DNA of 64,000 bases from CAYOUV01 sp963790075 (GCA_963790075.1 CAWBNG010000008.1:186001-250000), one strand, 5' to 3'. Shown: positions 51,102 to 60,331, counted from the first letter of the stretch. The notes: generated by a model from the sequence alone, not told the origin. Translations and numbers: made by a program.

Positions 51102-52238
51102 ATGGCCGACGAAACCTTAACTACACAAGAAACTTCACCAGAAGTTAAGACGGGTTTTGCGAACAGCACCTTCATGCGCATGTTAAGATACACAGCCTTA
51201 AGGATCGCCACTATGGCTGTGACCGTCACGATCGGGGTTTATCTGACCATAATGATCGCCAATATGGGTGGATACGTAGACACGATCATGCGCAACGAAA
51301 TCCGCGATAATACCACACAGGCCATGCTGGCAAACCCGGCTTTCCGCAACCTGGAGCCCAGTGTGCGTGAAAAACTCATTCAAGATAAGATCGCTTCGGA
51401 AATAGCGCGCCTGGGTCTGAACCAGCCGTTTGCGGTTCGCTCGATAAAATATCTGAAGAATGCCCTCACCCTGAACCTGGGCCGTGCCATCAATATGTCG
51501 AGCGATCATGGTTCCAAGGAAGTGCGCCTGATCCTGCTCGAACGACTGCCTGCCACCCTGCTGTTAACAGGTTCGTCTGAACTCATATTATTTTTTGCCA
51601 GCGTTTTTATCGCGCTATCCCTGTCAAGACAATACGGCAGCTGGCTGGACAAGATGACCATCGCTTTTTCTCCAACCTCTGCCGCACCTCCCTGGTTTTA
51701 CGGTATTTTCCTTATCCTGATCTTTGCGGCGATCTTCAAAATACTTCCTTTTGGCGGTCTGGTGGATTCGCCCCCGCCAACCAACCGGATCGATTATGGT
51801 CTGAGTGTTTTAAAGCATCTTATCCTGCCCGCCTCTTCTGTCATCATCAGTTCTATCTTCCTGAGCATTTACAACTGGCGGACGTTTTTCCTGATCTACT
51901 CCAGCGAGGATTATGTGGAAATGGCTAAGGCGAAAGGGCTACTGCCGCGGGATGTTGAGCGCCGTTACATCCTCCGTCCGACCTTACCAACCATCATCAC
52001 GAATTTTGCCCTGCTGGTGATCACCCTGTGGACCGGATTTGTGATCACCGAGACGGTCTTCCTGTGGCCCGGGCTTGGCAGAACCCTCTTTCGAGCCATC
52101 GGTTTATATGATACCCCGGTGATCGTAGGGTCGACCATCATTTATGCCTATTTGCTGGCAATTACTGTCTTGATGCTTGATTTTGTTTATGCCCTGGTTG
52201 ATCCTCGGGTTAAGGTTGGTTCAGGAAGCTCACAATGA
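51102..52238 (+). CDS. Peptide ABC transporter permease (DppB-like, second operon)
   Basis: 378 residues. The first helix (about 29-51) follows a 28-residue hydrophilic N-terminus. A long extracytoplasmic segment (about 52-145) precedes the five-helix core, and the EAA loop is EDYVEMAKAKGL (about 268). FVITETVFLWPGLG near residue 315 and the ending VDPRVKVG are family marks. It overlaps the next permease by 4 bases (ATGA). Confidence 0.92.
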   Translation: MADETLTTQETSPEVKTGFANSTFMRMLRYTALRIATMAVTVTIGVYLTIMIANMGGYVDTIMRNEIRDNTTQAMLANPAFRNLEPSVREKLIQDKIASEIARLGLNQPFAVRSIKYLKNALTLNLGRAINMSSDHGSKEVRLILLERLPATLLLTGSSELILFFASVFIALSLSRQYGSWLDKMTIAFSPTSAAPPWFYGIFLILIFAAIFKILPFGGLVDSPPPTNRIDYGLSVLKHLILPASSVIISSIFLSIYNWRTFFLIYSSEDYVEMAKAKGLLPRDVERRYILRPTLPTIITNFALLVITLWTGFVITETVFLWPGLGRTLFRAIGLYDTPVIVGSTIIYAYLLAITVLMLDFVYALVDPRVKVGSGSSQ

Positions 52239-53578
52239 AGACCATTAAGAACGCATTCCGCGAACTGTTGCGTTATCCCTCGGCAATCCTGGGTTTGTTG
52301 ATTATTACCATCCTGATGGGCGTTGCGGTCTACGCGTTGGCCACCATCCCGTACAGCGAGGCGGTTCGCCTCTGGCGAGGGGGGGAGGACGTCTGGTATC
52401 AGAACCCAAAGTATGCCGCCCCGGCCTGGTTTAACTATTTCTCCAGCAAGAAAGAACCGGTCTCGTTTTCAGTGGATTCTGATGGGGGGAGTATGACGAA
52501 GACCGTTACGCCCAACAGCCCGGATATCTCTACCGTGGATATGTCCTACTCTTTTGATTACAGTGCGGATGGGTTTCCACAGGAGATGATCCTGTATTTC
52601 AATCCAACCCTGAAGGAAAAATTTCCGTTTGTTTCGGTTGTCTGGACCACTCCAGATGGTAGAAGGATCAAGATCGGCGACATGGTTGTGGAAAATAATG
52701 CAGCCTTCCGGTTTTCTCAGGATCAAAAACTGCAGGCCAGGTTAAATACCGACGATGTGATGGCGGCTCTCTTTGCAGACCCCGAGCTTGAAACGCCAGA
52801 ACCATTAAAAGGAACCTACCAACTGGATATAGTCGGGACAACTTTTGAGCAGGGTTCAGACCTCGATGCTCAATTTGTTCTTTATGGGAAGGTTTTTGGG
52901 CTGGCAGGCACCGATAAATATCGGCGGGATCTCCTCCTGCCGTTATTGTATGGGACGCCCATCGCGCTGGCATTTGGCTTGCTGGCGGCCCTGGGAACCT
53001 CACTCCTGACTATGATCATCGCCGCAATTGGCACCTGGTATGGCGGTTGGGTGGATGAAGTGATCCAGCGCGTCACCGAAGTCAACCTGGTGCTGCCATT
53101 CCTGGCCATTTTGATCATGGTAGGCACCTTCTACTCGCGCAGTATCTGGTTGATGCTGGGTATTACGATCCTGTTGAGTATTTTCTCCGGATCCATCAAA
53201 ACTTACCGCGCCATCTTCTTGCAATCCAAGGAATTGAGTTATATTGAGGCCGCCCGGGCGTATGGCGCCTCGAGTTCACGCATTATCTTTACGTACTTGA
53301 TTCCACGCATGGTCCCTTTGTTGATCCCGGCTCTGGTCTCATCCGTCCCGTCCTTCGTTTTTCTTGAGGCATCCCTGGCGGTTCTTGGTCTTGGCGACCC
53401 GGTCCTGCCCACATGGGGAAAAGTAATTGATGATGCTTTTGCAGATGGAGCGCTGTACCAGGGGCGATATTACTGGGTACTGGAGCCAGCCGTATTGCTG
53501 ATGATCACCGGATTGGGCTTTGCAATGCTCGGATTCGCACTTGATCGTATATTCAATCCCAGATTGAGGGATGTATAA
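52235..53578 (+). CDS. Peptide ABC transporter permease with large extracytoplasmic insert (DppC-like)
   Basis: 447 residues, about 110-150 longer than usual DppC proteins. After the first helix (about 16-38) a beta-rich hydrophilic insert of about 170 residues (about 45-215) precedes the five-helix core. The EAA loop is SYIEAARAYGAS (about 345). It ends with LDRIFNPRLRD, as in the family. The insert has no Cys pairs or lipobox. It could contact the unusual receptor of the same operon. Confidence 0.9.
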   Translation: MKTIKNAFRELLRYPSAILGLLIITILMGVAVYALATIPYSEAVRLWRGGEDVWYQNPKYAAPAWFNYFSSKKEPVSFSVDSDGGSMTKTVTPNSPDISTVDMSYSFDYSADGFPQEMILYFNPTLKEKFPFVSVVWTTPDGRRIKIGDMVVENNAAFRFSQDQKLQARLNTDDVMAALFADPELETPEPLKGTYQLDIVGTTFEQGSDLDAQFVLYGKVFGLAGTDKYRRDLLLPLLYGTPIALAFGLLAALGTSLLTMIIAAIGTWYGGWVDEVIQRVTEVNLVLPFLAILIMVGTFYSRSIWLMLGITILLSIFSGSIKTYRAIFLQSKELSYIEAARAYGASSSRIIFTYLIPRMVPLLIPALVSSVPSFVFLEASLAVLGLGDPVLPTWGKVIDDAFADGALYQGRYYWVLEPAVLLMITGLGFAMLGFALDRIFNPRLRDV

Positions 53579-53582
53579 CCCG

Positions 53583-54542
53583 ATGTCACACGACAACAAA
53601 CTTTTACGCGTAGAAAACCTGGTTCTATATTTTAACTCGCGGCAGGGTTCGGTCCAAGCCGTGGATGGTGTGGATTTTGCTTTAGATTACAACCGGGCTG
53701 TGGTGATCCTGGGCGAATCTGGATGTGGCAAGAGTTCGCTGGCCAAGGCTATTCTGCGCCTTCTGCCCCGAAATGTATCCCAATACAGCGGCAAGGTGTT
53801 GCTGGAAGGCTCGGATACCATGGCCCTGGATGATGAAGAGTACCGCCTGAATGTCCGTTGGGTGGGTATGTCCATGGTGCCCCAGGCGGCAATGAATGCC
53901 TTGAATCCGGTGATCCGTGTTGGTGATCAGGTGGCGGAACCAACCCTGGTTCATCTTGGCATCGATAGGACCGAAGCAATTTCGTTAGTGAAGAAGATGT
54001 TCCAGCACGTAGGGGTTCCGGAAGGCTTTATCAGCCGTTATCCATTTGAACTGAGCGGTGGCATGCGCCAGCGAGTCGCAATTGCCATGGCGCTGGTGAC
54101 TTCACCCAATTTGATCATCCTGGACGAACCCACTTCCGCCCTGGATGTGTTGACACAGGCGAATATCTTTAATGTCCTCAAGCGCACCAAGAAGGAATTG
54201 GGGACGAGTTACATCCTGATCACGCATGACATTGCCACTTCCAGCGAACTGGCGGATGATGTGGCCGTGATGTACGCCGGGCAGATCGTGGAATATGCGG
54301 ATGCCCACCGCTTCTTTGCAGAACCCCTGCACCCATATTCCAAAGCATTGATGGCCAGCGTGCCGACCTTGAGAGGTAAGAAGGTGCTGGATTTCATCGA
54401 AGGTCAGCCTCCGAGCTTGATCAACCTGCCTCCAGGCTGCCGGTTTGCCCCTCGTTGTCACGCCCGCTTCGATAAATGCGAACAAGATCCACCTGTGATC
54501 GAGAAAGAAGGTCGCAAGGTGAAATGCTGGTTGTATACGTGA
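53583..54542 (+). CDS. Peptide ABC transporter ATP-binding protein (DppD-like, second operon)
   Basis: 319 residues from the ATG at 53583, preferred over the in-frame ATG at 53571 because GAGGG lies about 12 bases upstream of it and only 2 bases before the earlier one. Walker A GESGCGKSSL, signature LSGGMRQRVA and Walker B LDEPTSALD are intact. The C-terminal Cys set GCRFAPRC, DKCE and VKCW suggests a 4Fe-4S site. It is the first of the two ATPases of this transporter. Confidence 0.93.
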   Translation: MSHDNKLLRVENLVLYFNSRQGSVQAVDGVDFALDYNRAVVILGESGCGKSSLAKAILRLLPRNVSQYSGKVLLEGSDTMALDDEEYRLNVRWVGMSMVPQAAMNALNPVIRVGDQVAEPTLVHLGIDRTEAISLVKKMFQHVGVPEGFISRYPFELSGGMRQRVAIAMALVTSPNLIILDEPTSALDVLTQANIFNVLKRTKKELGTSYILITHDIATSSELADDVAVMYAGQIVEYADAHRFFAEPLHPYSKALMASVPTLRGKKVLDFIEGQPPSLINLPPGCRFAPRCHARFDKCEQDPPVIEKEGRKVKCWLYT

Positions 54543-54557
54543 TCATAGGAGCATGTC

Positions 54558-55586
54558 ATGTCTGTTGAGGCTAAAGAATTAAGCGCCGAGAAAGTGCAAA
54601 ATGATCATCGAGACGCCTTGCTGTCTGTCCAGGAGCTGCGCGTTTGGTTTGAGTTGAGACGGTTTGGGTTTGGACATGCCGGTTATGTGCACGCTGTGGA
54701 TGGAGTTTCTTTTGACCTGGGTCATGCGGAGGCCATCGCGGTAGTAGGTGAGAGCGGATGTGGAAAATCCAGCCTGATGAAGACCATCCTGGCTCTTTAT
54801 AAACCCACCCAGGGTGAGATCGTGTTCGAGGGAAAGAAGCTTAGCGAATTGGATTCCCAGGCGATGCAGTGGTATCGTTCACAGGTTGGTTACGTGCAGC
54901 AGGATCCTTATGGGGCCCTGGCGCCGTTCATGAATATAAAACGCATTCTTGAAGAACCCCTGATCATCGGTGGCGTGAAGAGTAAAGAAGAACGCGAGCA
55001 GCGTGTCCGCAGAGTGATGGAAGAGGTTAAATTGCACCCGGTGGAGGATTACTGGGATAAATATCCCCATATGCTCAGCGGTGGGCAGCAGCAGCGCGTG
55101 GTGATTGCACGTGCCATGATCCTGGAGCCAAAACTCCTGGTAGCGGATGAGCCAGTATCCATGCTGGACGCCTCAGTGCGTGTGGAAATCCTCAAGTTGT
55201 TTCAAGGGCTGCAGCAAAAACACAACCTGTCGGTGATTTACATTACCCACGACCTCGCCACGGTATCCTACTTCTCCGAACGCATCTTCGTGATGTATGC
55301 CGGCCGGATCGCCGAAAAAGCCAAGGTTGATCCACTGTTAAATAATCCCCTGCATCCCTATACGCTTGCACTCCTGACAGGCACCTCTGACCCGGATGCC
55401 AAGAATGCGCTTTCATTCAAGGAAGTCCCTCCAGGTGAACCACCCAGCCTGATTGTACCTCCGCCGGGATGCCGTTTCCACCCACGCTGCTCTAGGGCGA
55501 TTTCAGGGCTGTGTGAAGTGGAAGAACCACCGGAATACGAACCCGAACCCGGTCATTTTGTTTCGTGCTGGTTGTATAAGGAATAA
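54558..55586 (+). CDS. Peptide ABC transporter ATP-binding protein (DppF-like, second operon)
   Basis: 342 residues. An N-terminal extension of about 22 residues precedes the domain. Walker A GESGCGKSSL, signature LSGGQQQRVV and Walker B ADEPVSMLD are present, with THDLA for the switch His. Four Cys in GCRFHPRC, SGLCEV and VSCWLY again fit a 4Fe-4S site. AGGAG lies 7 bases upstream. A 66-residue membrane protein follows after 6 bases. Confidence 0.93.
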   Translation: MSVEAKELSAEKVQNDHRDALLSVQELRVWFELRRFGFGHAGYVHAVDGVSFDLGHAEAIAVVGESGCGKSSLMKTILALYKPTQGEIVFEGKKLSELDSQAMQWYRSQVGYVQQDPYGALAPFMNIKRILEEPLIIGGVKSKEEREQRVRRVMEEVKLHPVEDYWDKYPHMLSGGQQQRVVIARAMILEPKLLVADEPVSMLDASVRVEILKLFQGLQQKHNLSVIYITHDLATVSYFSERIFVMYAGRIAEKAKVDPLLNNPLHPYTLALLTGTSDPDAKNALSFKEVPPGEPPSLIVPPPGCRFHPRCSRAISGLCEVEEPPEYEPEPGHFVSCWLYKE

Positions 55587-55592
55587 GGCTGT

Positions 55593-55793
55593 ATGTCTTT
55601 TTTGACCCCCTGGAAAATCATCCTTCTGGCATTCTTTCTGCTATTGTTAGGGGTGATCCTTCCTTTTTTGATGGTGATGAGAATCATTGAATCAACATTC
55701 TTCTTGAATTTCTTTTCCTACACCTCCTCTTTGATAGGTTTGTTGCTTGGTTTGATTGGGGTGGTCCAAATTGTTCGAGTTAACAAGAAGTGA
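55593..55793 (+). CDS. Small two-helix membrane protein
   Basis: 66 residues with two hydrophobic helices (about 8-30 and 40-60) and a basic C-terminus (RVNKK). It starts 6 bases after the last ATPase of the peptide operon, so it is probably co-transcribed. No family is recognised. It could be an accessory small subunit of the transporter. Confidence 0.65.
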   Translation: MSFLTPWKIILLAFFLLLLGVILPFLMVMRIIESTFFLNFFSYTSSLIGLLLGLIGVVQIVRVNKK

Positions 55794-55884
55794 ATTCATC
55801 AAGGATTGTTTTCACTTTGGAGGACAAAGGCGCTGGTCATCGGGTGGCTGATTATCTGGTTTAGCCTTTCAATCTGCCTACAAA

Positions 55885-55911
55885 TGCCCGAGCCACAGAT
55901 CGGGCGTTTTT
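55885..55911 (+). terminator. Terminator of the second peptide operon
   Basis: GCCCGA (55885-55890) pairs with TCGGGC (55899-55904), followed by GTTTTTC. It ends the operon after the small membrane protein. Confidence 0.75.
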
Positions 55912-55925
55912 CTTATGGTATTTTT

Positions 55926-55934
55926 TGCTATAAT
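55926..55934 (+). promoter_or_regulatory. Candidate extended -10 promoter of the response-regulator gene
   Basis: TGCTATAAT at 55926-55934 matches an extended -10 element (TG, one base, TATAAT). No -35 box is clear. The leader to the ATG at 56027 would be about 85 bases. Confidence 0.5.
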
Positions 55935-56026
55935 GCTAATCATCTATGCGGAATAACAATATTCTGCGCTACTGGCTCTGGCTGAAAGCGCCTTCTGGCC
56001 GGTAGAAAATTCAATCGAGAAGTTTT

Positions 56027-57070
56027 ATGACTCATCCTAGAATTCTAATTGTTGACGACCAGCGTGATATAGTCCGCTTGATTCACTCCACCCTGGATAC
56101 GCTGGGCCACAAACTGGAAATTGTCGAGTCGCCCTCCGGCGAAGAGGCTCTTTTGGAAGCCTCGCGTAAAAAGGTTGATCTGTTGGTTTCGGATTATCGT
56201 TTACCCGGTATGACGGGCGTGGAATTGATGGAAAAAATTCGTCTCCGCCATCCGGAGGCTAAGGCTATCCTGATCACGGGGATGACGGATAAGAAATCGC
56301 GCGACGAAATGTTGAACGCGGGCGCATTTGCCCTGTTTGACAAACCCATTCCGTTGGCCGATTTTCTGGATGCGGTCGAACGCAGCCTGAGCCTGGAGCG
56401 CACTATTTTACCTCCCGAGCCTGATGACGAATCCCCCCACCAGACGACCCTGTCGGATTTGCTGGCCAATTTCCGCCAAAGAGCCGAGGCGGCGGCCATC
56501 TTCCTGCTCAGCGACCGCGGACGGGTGCTGGCTCGCGCCGGGGAATTGCATGATAGCAGCATGGAAGTCTCGTTGATTTCTGCTTTGATGGCGATTTACA
56601 ATGCCGGCCTTAAAGTCTCGCACTTCAACCATGAAGATCACCCGAACAGTACGCATATTTTTCACGGTGGTGATCAGGACATGATCCTTGTACCGGTCAA
56701 TACTGCTAACGCGTTGCTGGTCTCTGGAGACAAGGTTTCTGACCCCAAGCATCTTCCGGTATTGCTCAATGAGCTTTCTGAGTTGCAGAGCGAAGTCGAA
56801 AAAGTCCTGCGTTCGATTGGCGTCGCCCCCCAAGTGGAAGTTGTAACGAGCGCTTCGGCAGCAGAACAGCCTGTGGAAGACGAGATTCCTTCGGGTGAAT
56901 TGGAGAACTTACTGGCACAATCGGAGAAAAAGAAGCTCAAACCGGATGAAGTTGAAACATACTGGAAGGATGCCCTGGGGAAACAAGGTGTTCTTCAACT
57001 CGACCCAGACAAGTTAACCTACGAACAGGCGCGTCAATTGGGGCTTACGCCACAGGACGATAAGAAGTAA
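56027..57070 (+). CDS. Response regulator with roadblock/LC7-like C-terminal domain
   Basis: 347 residues. The receiver domain (about 1-120) has the acidic pair DD (10-11), phosphoacceptor Asp56 in VSDYRLPG, Thr in LITGMTD and Lys in FDKPIP. A linker leads to a second domain (about 140-260: AAAIFLLSDRGRVLARAGEL, ILVPVNTANALLVSGD) resembling roadblock/LC7 proteins that bind small GTPases. The Glu/Lys-rich tail is probably unstructured. There is no DNA-binding domain, so output would be by protein contact. No histidine kinase is adjacent. Confidence 0.85.
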   Translation: MTHPRILIVDDQRDIVRLIHSTLDTLGHKLEIVESPSGEEALLEASRKKVDLLVSDYRLPGMTGVELMEKIRLRHPEAKAILITGMTDKKSRDEMLNAGAFALFDKPIPLADFLDAVERSLSLERTILPPEPDDESPHQTTLSDLLANFRQRAEAAAIFLLSDRGRVLARAGELHDSSMEVSLISALMAIYNAGLKVSHFNHEDHPNSTHIFHGGDQDMILVPVNTANALLVSGDKVSDPKHLPVLLNELSELQSEVEKVLRSIGVAPQVEVVTSASAAEQPVEDEIPSGELENLLAQSEKKKLKPDEVETYWKDALGKQGVLQLDPDKLTYEQARQLGLTPQDDKK

Positions 57071-57073
57071 GGA

Positions 57074-57102
57074 TTGCCCTCACGTTTGGCATATGTTACA
57101 AT
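57074..57102 (+). promoter_or_regulatory. Candidate promoter of tRNA-Gln
   Basis: TTGCCC (57074-57079), 17 bases, TACAAT (57097-57102). Transcription would start near 57109, 16 bases before the mature tRNA. Confidence 0.6.
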
Positions 57103-57124
57103 TCGCCCGCTCAAAAGGCGTCTC

Positions 57125-57195
57125 TGGGGCGTGGTGCAATGGCAGCACACCGGCCTTTGGAGCCGTGGATCTTGGTTCGAGTCCAGGCGCCCCAG
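57125..57195 (+). tRNA. tRNA-Gln(UUG)
   Basis: 71 bases fold into a full cloverleaf: acceptor TGGGGCG with CGCCCCA, D-stem GTGC/GCAC, anticodon loop CTTTGGA with anticodon TTG, four-base variable loop, T-arm CTTGG TTCGAGT CCAGG, discriminator G. It reads CAA codons. The acceptor starts with U, as usual for bacterial tRNA-Gln. The first anticodon-stem pair is a C-U mismatch. CCA is not encoded. Confidence 0.95.
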
Positions 57196-57246
57196 CCTTT
57201 GCAAATCTTCTGCTCTTCCCGCAGTGACGGGGCACCCAAAATTCAT

Positions 57247-57293
57247 ACAGGCATTGCGCCGCTCCGTGGGCAGCGCAGGCCTGTCTTTTGTTT
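57247..57293 (+). terminator. Terminator between tRNA-Gln and glmU
   Basis: ACAGGC (57247-57252) pairs with GCCTGT (57279-57284) around a GC-rich loop that can add inner pairs, followed by CTTTTGTTT. The glmU ribosome site starts immediately after it. Confidence 0.6.
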
Positions 57294-57308
57294 AGGAGAT
57301 CTTTTGTT

Positions 57309-58664
57309 ATGAAGATATCCATCATCCACTTGGCTGCTGGCCAGGGCACACGCATGAAATCAGACCTGCCGAAGGTGCTGCATCCAGTTTGCGGGAGTCC
57401 TTTGATTCAGCATGCCCTGGAGGTCGCAAAGCAGATTTCTACGGAAGAGCCAGTTGTGATCGTCGGGCATGGCGCGGACAAAGTGCGTGCGTATATCGGC
57501 GATGCGGCCCAATGTGTGTTGCAGGAACCTCGGCTGGGAACGGGACACGCCGTGATGCAGGCCGAGCCCCTGTTACGGGGAAAGTCCGATTACGTTGTCG
57601 TCACGATGGCCGATATGCCCCTGTTGCGCAGTGAGACGTTGAAGATGTTGGTCGCTAAACAACAAAACAACTCCGGTCCGCTCACGCTCTTGACGACCTT
57701 TGCCGATGACCCGCGTGGGTTCGGGCGTATCGTCCGCAGGCCGGATGGGAGCGTGGCTGCCATTGTTGAGGAAGCTCAGGCAACCCCTGAGCAGTTGACG
57801 ATCAAAGAACTTAATGTGGGCGCATATTGTTTTTCTGCAGACTGGTTGTGGGATGCCCTGCCGCGTATCCAGCTTTCGCCGAAGGGCGAGTACTATCTGA
57901 CGGATACGGTCGAACTGGCTGTCAGGGATGGGTTGCGGGTTCAGGCTGTGGTCCTGGATGATCCGTCCGAGGCGATTGGAATTAACACCCGTGTCCATCT
58001 GGCCGAAGCCGAAACCCTGATGCGCAAACGCATCAACCAGTTCCACATGCTCAACGGTGTCAGCCTGATTGACCCGGCTTCAACCTATATCGAAAACGAC
58101 GTGACGATTGGCCGCGATACGGTCATCTGGCCGAACACTTATTTGCAGGGCAAAACCAAAGTTGGTAGCGACTGTGAGATTGGACCGAATACGATCGTAC
58201 GCGATACGGAAATCGGCGAGCACTGCAAGGTGCTGGCCTCGGTGCTGGAAGGCGCGGTGCTCGAAAATCAGGTTGATATCGGCCCCTTTGCCCGCCTGCG
58301 CCGAGGAGCGCACCTGGCCGAGGGCGTGCACATGGGCAATTTTGGCGAGATCAAGGATTCATACCTTGGTCCGGGTGTCAAGCTGGGACATTTCTCGTAC
58401 ATCGGGAATGCACGCATTGGTGCTGATACCAACATCGGCGCCGGAACGATTACCTGCAATTACGATGGCGAGCAGAAGCATCCCACCGAAATCGGTGAAG
58501 GCGTCTTTATTGGCAGTGATACCATGCTGGTGGCGCCTTTGAAGATCGGCGACCGCTCGCGCACAGGTGCAGGCTCGGTTGTAACCAAGGATGTGCCGGA
58601 GGATACGCTGGTGGTTGGTATGCCGGCCCGGGCGATACGGAAACTAAAAAAACGTGAGAATTGA
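57309..58664 (+). CDS. glmU: Bifunctional GlmU (UDP-GlcNAc synthesis)
   Basis: 451 residues from the ATG at 57309, with AGGAG 10 bases upstream. The uridyltransferase half has LAAGQGTRMKSDLPKVLHP and MADMPLL. The C-terminal half is a left-handed beta-helix of hexapeptide repeats (about 250-440) with the acetyltransfer residues (NFGEIKDSYLG, CNYDG). It acetylates GlcN-1-P and transfers UMP to give UDP-GlcNAc for peptidoglycan. The stop overlaps the next gene by 11 bases. Confidence 0.95.
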   Translation: MKISIIHLAAGQGTRMKSDLPKVLHPVCGSPLIQHALEVAKQISTEEPVVIVGHGADKVRAYIGDAAQCVLQEPRLGTGHAVMQAEPLLRGKSDYVVVTMADMPLLRSETLKMLVAKQQNNSGPLTLLTTFADDPRGFGRIVRRPDGSVAAIVEEAQATPEQLTIKELNVGAYCFSADWLWDALPRIQLSPKGEYYLTDTVELAVRDGLRVQAVVLDDPSEAIGINTRVHLAEAETLMRKRINQFHMLNGVSLIDPASTYIENDVTIGRDTVIWPNTYLQGKTKVGSDCEIGPNTIVRDTEIGEHCKVLASVLEGAVLENQVDIGPFARLRRGAHLAEGVHMGNFGEIKDSYLGPGVKLGHFSYIGNARIGADTNIGAGTITCNYDGEQKHPTEIGEGVFIGSDTMLVAPLKIGDRSRTGAGSVVTKDVPEDTLVVGMPARAIRKLKKREN

Positions 58665-59934
58665 AACCAGTTTACCCCTATTCTTGTTGCTGCTAGTGCT
58701 GGACCTGGGACTTTCGGCTGCCCGCGTCAGCTTGTTGAACGCGCGTCCACTGCGGCTGTTAGGCCTGCGCGAGAAAAAGAGCATTTCAGTGGACAGTACG
58801 CTGACCCTGATCGAGGCGCCGCGACTGCGCCCCAGCCTGCGCCTGAGCCAGGTTATGCTCCGCTTCTTCATCGCGGCGTTAACGTTGTATCTGGTCTACG
58901 AAATGGCAAAAGAGTCTTCAGCCCTGCTGGTCCTTCAATTGCTTGGCCTGGTGCTGGTGGCCGTGCTCTTGATGATCGGTGAGTTTACGGTCGAGAGTTA
59001 TGTGTTGCACGATCCGGAAAGCTGGGCCTTGCGGTTGCGAATCTTCGGGCGGGTATTGGTGATGCTCTGCACCCCGCTGATAGCCATTCCCCTATCCATC
59101 CTGGGCGAACGCTGGAAACCGCAGGTGGTGGCGCAGGTCACTGAAGATGAGCTCAAGACCTGGGTCGAATTGGAAGAGGAAGCGGGCAACCTGGAGCTCG
59201 AAGAACGCCGCATGATCTACTCGATCTTCCAGTTTGGGGATACCCTCGCACGTGAGATTATGGTGCCGCGAGTGGATATTTTGGCTCTTGAGGCAGGCTC
59301 GTCTCTGCAGGAGGCGGTCCATGCCTTCATCAATTCCGGACATTCGCGCGTCCCGGTTTATGACCGGGATGTGGATAACATTCAAGGATTGTTATACGCC
59401 AAGGATTTGCTGCAAACCATGAACGGTGGCGCAGACAAAAAAAGCTCGCTGCGCGAGTTGCTGCGCCCGGCTTACTTTGTACCTGAAACCAAAAAGGCCG
59501 ATGATTTGTTGGCTGAGATGCAGTCCCAGCGCATTCATATGGCAATTGTGGTGGACGAATATGGTGGTGTGACCGGCCTGGTCACGTTGGAAGATATCAT
59601 CGAAGAGATCATTGGCGAAATTCGCGACGAGTTTGACCAGAAGGAAGAAATGTTGTACCAGTCGGTGAAGCCGGGTGAGTATCTTTTCCTGGGGCGCATC
59701 GACCTGGACGCCTTCAATCAGATTATGGACAGCCATTTGCCTAAAGTTGAAGCCGACACGCTGGCCGGGTTCATTTACGACCAGATGGGGCGCATCCCTG
59801 AAGAGGGCGAAACCATCAGTGTCGATGGCCTGTTGCTGACCGTTGATCTGGTCAGCGGCCGGCGCATCCGTCGCGTGCGTGCCGACCGCATCTCAAACCT
59901 GCAGGAGAACCAATCCGATGACAACGCTCACTGA
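58654..59934 (+). CDS. CBS-domain membrane protein (CorC/HlyC-like)
   Basis: 426 residues from a GTG at 58654 overlapping glmU. Four hydrophobic helices (about 6-22, 70-90, 96-120, 130-155) are followed by two CBS domains (about 200-320: REIMVPRVDILAL, HSRVPVYDRD and the VVDEYGGVTGLVTLED segment) and a C-terminal CorC_HlyC domain (about 335-410). It is a divergent CNNM-like or magnesium/cobalt-associated protein; the membrane part is not the canonical DUF21. It is co-expressed with glmU, cdd and recO. Confidence 0.85.
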   Translation: MRIETSLPLFLLLLVLDLGLSAARVSLLNARPLRLLGLREKKSISVDSTLTLIEAPRLRPSLRLSQVMLRFFIAALTLYLVYEMAKESSALLVLQLLGLVLVAVLLMIGEFTVESYVLHDPESWALRLRIFGRVLVMLCTPLIAIPLSILGERWKPQVVAQVTEDELKTWVELEEEAGNLELEERRMIYSIFQFGDTLAREIMVPRVDILALEAGSSLQEAVHAFINSGHSRVPVYDRDVDNIQGLLYAKDLLQTMNGGADKKSSLRELLRPAYFVPETKKADDLLAEMQSQRIHMAIVVDEYGGVTGLVTLEDIIEEIIGEIRDEFDQKEEMLYQSVKPGEYLFLGRIDLDAFNQIMDSHLPKVEADTLAGFIYDQMGRIPEEGETISVDGLLLTVDLVSGRRIRRVRADRISNLQENQSDDNAH

Positions 59935-60331
59935 AGGAGAACGCCAGGCCCTGATCGAACTCGCCAACGAGGCCAGACAACGGGCTTATGTCCCTTATTC
60001 TCACTACCCGGTTGGGGCGGCTTTGCGGACGGCCTCGGGACGGATTTTCACCGGGGTCAACATTGAGAACGCGGCTTATCCGACCACCATATGCGCCGAG
60101 CGGGTGGCCGTCTTCAAGGCTGTCTCGGAGGGAGAGACGGATTTCGAGGCGCTGGCCGTGACGACCGACAACGGCGGCTCACCCTGCGGTTCCTGCCGCC
60201 AGGTGCTGGCTGAGTTCGGTCTCGACACGCTGGTCCTGATTGCGGACGGGCAGGGGCGCTTGATCAGTGAAATGACCGTCAAGGATCTGCTCCCGCTGGC
60301 CTTCACGCCCTCCGATTTGCACAAAAGCTGA
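59918..60331 (+). CDS. cdd: Cytidine deaminase
   Basis: 137 residues from the ATG at 59918, with GCAGGAG 9 bases upstream and a 17-base overlap with the CBS gene. The zinc ligands are in CAER and PCGSCRQ, with the catalytic Glu in CAE. Segments VPYSHYPVGAAL and TGVNIENAAYPTTICAE are diagnostic. It deaminates cytidine and deoxycytidine to uridines for pyrimidine salvage. It is the small tetrameric type. Confidence 0.96.
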   Translation: MTTLTEGERQALIELANEARQRAYVPYSHYPVGAALRTASGRIFTGVNIENAAYPTTICAERVAVFKAVSEGETDFEALAVTTDNGGSPCGSCRQVLAEFGLDTLVLIADGQGRLISEMTVKDLLPLAFTPSDLHKS

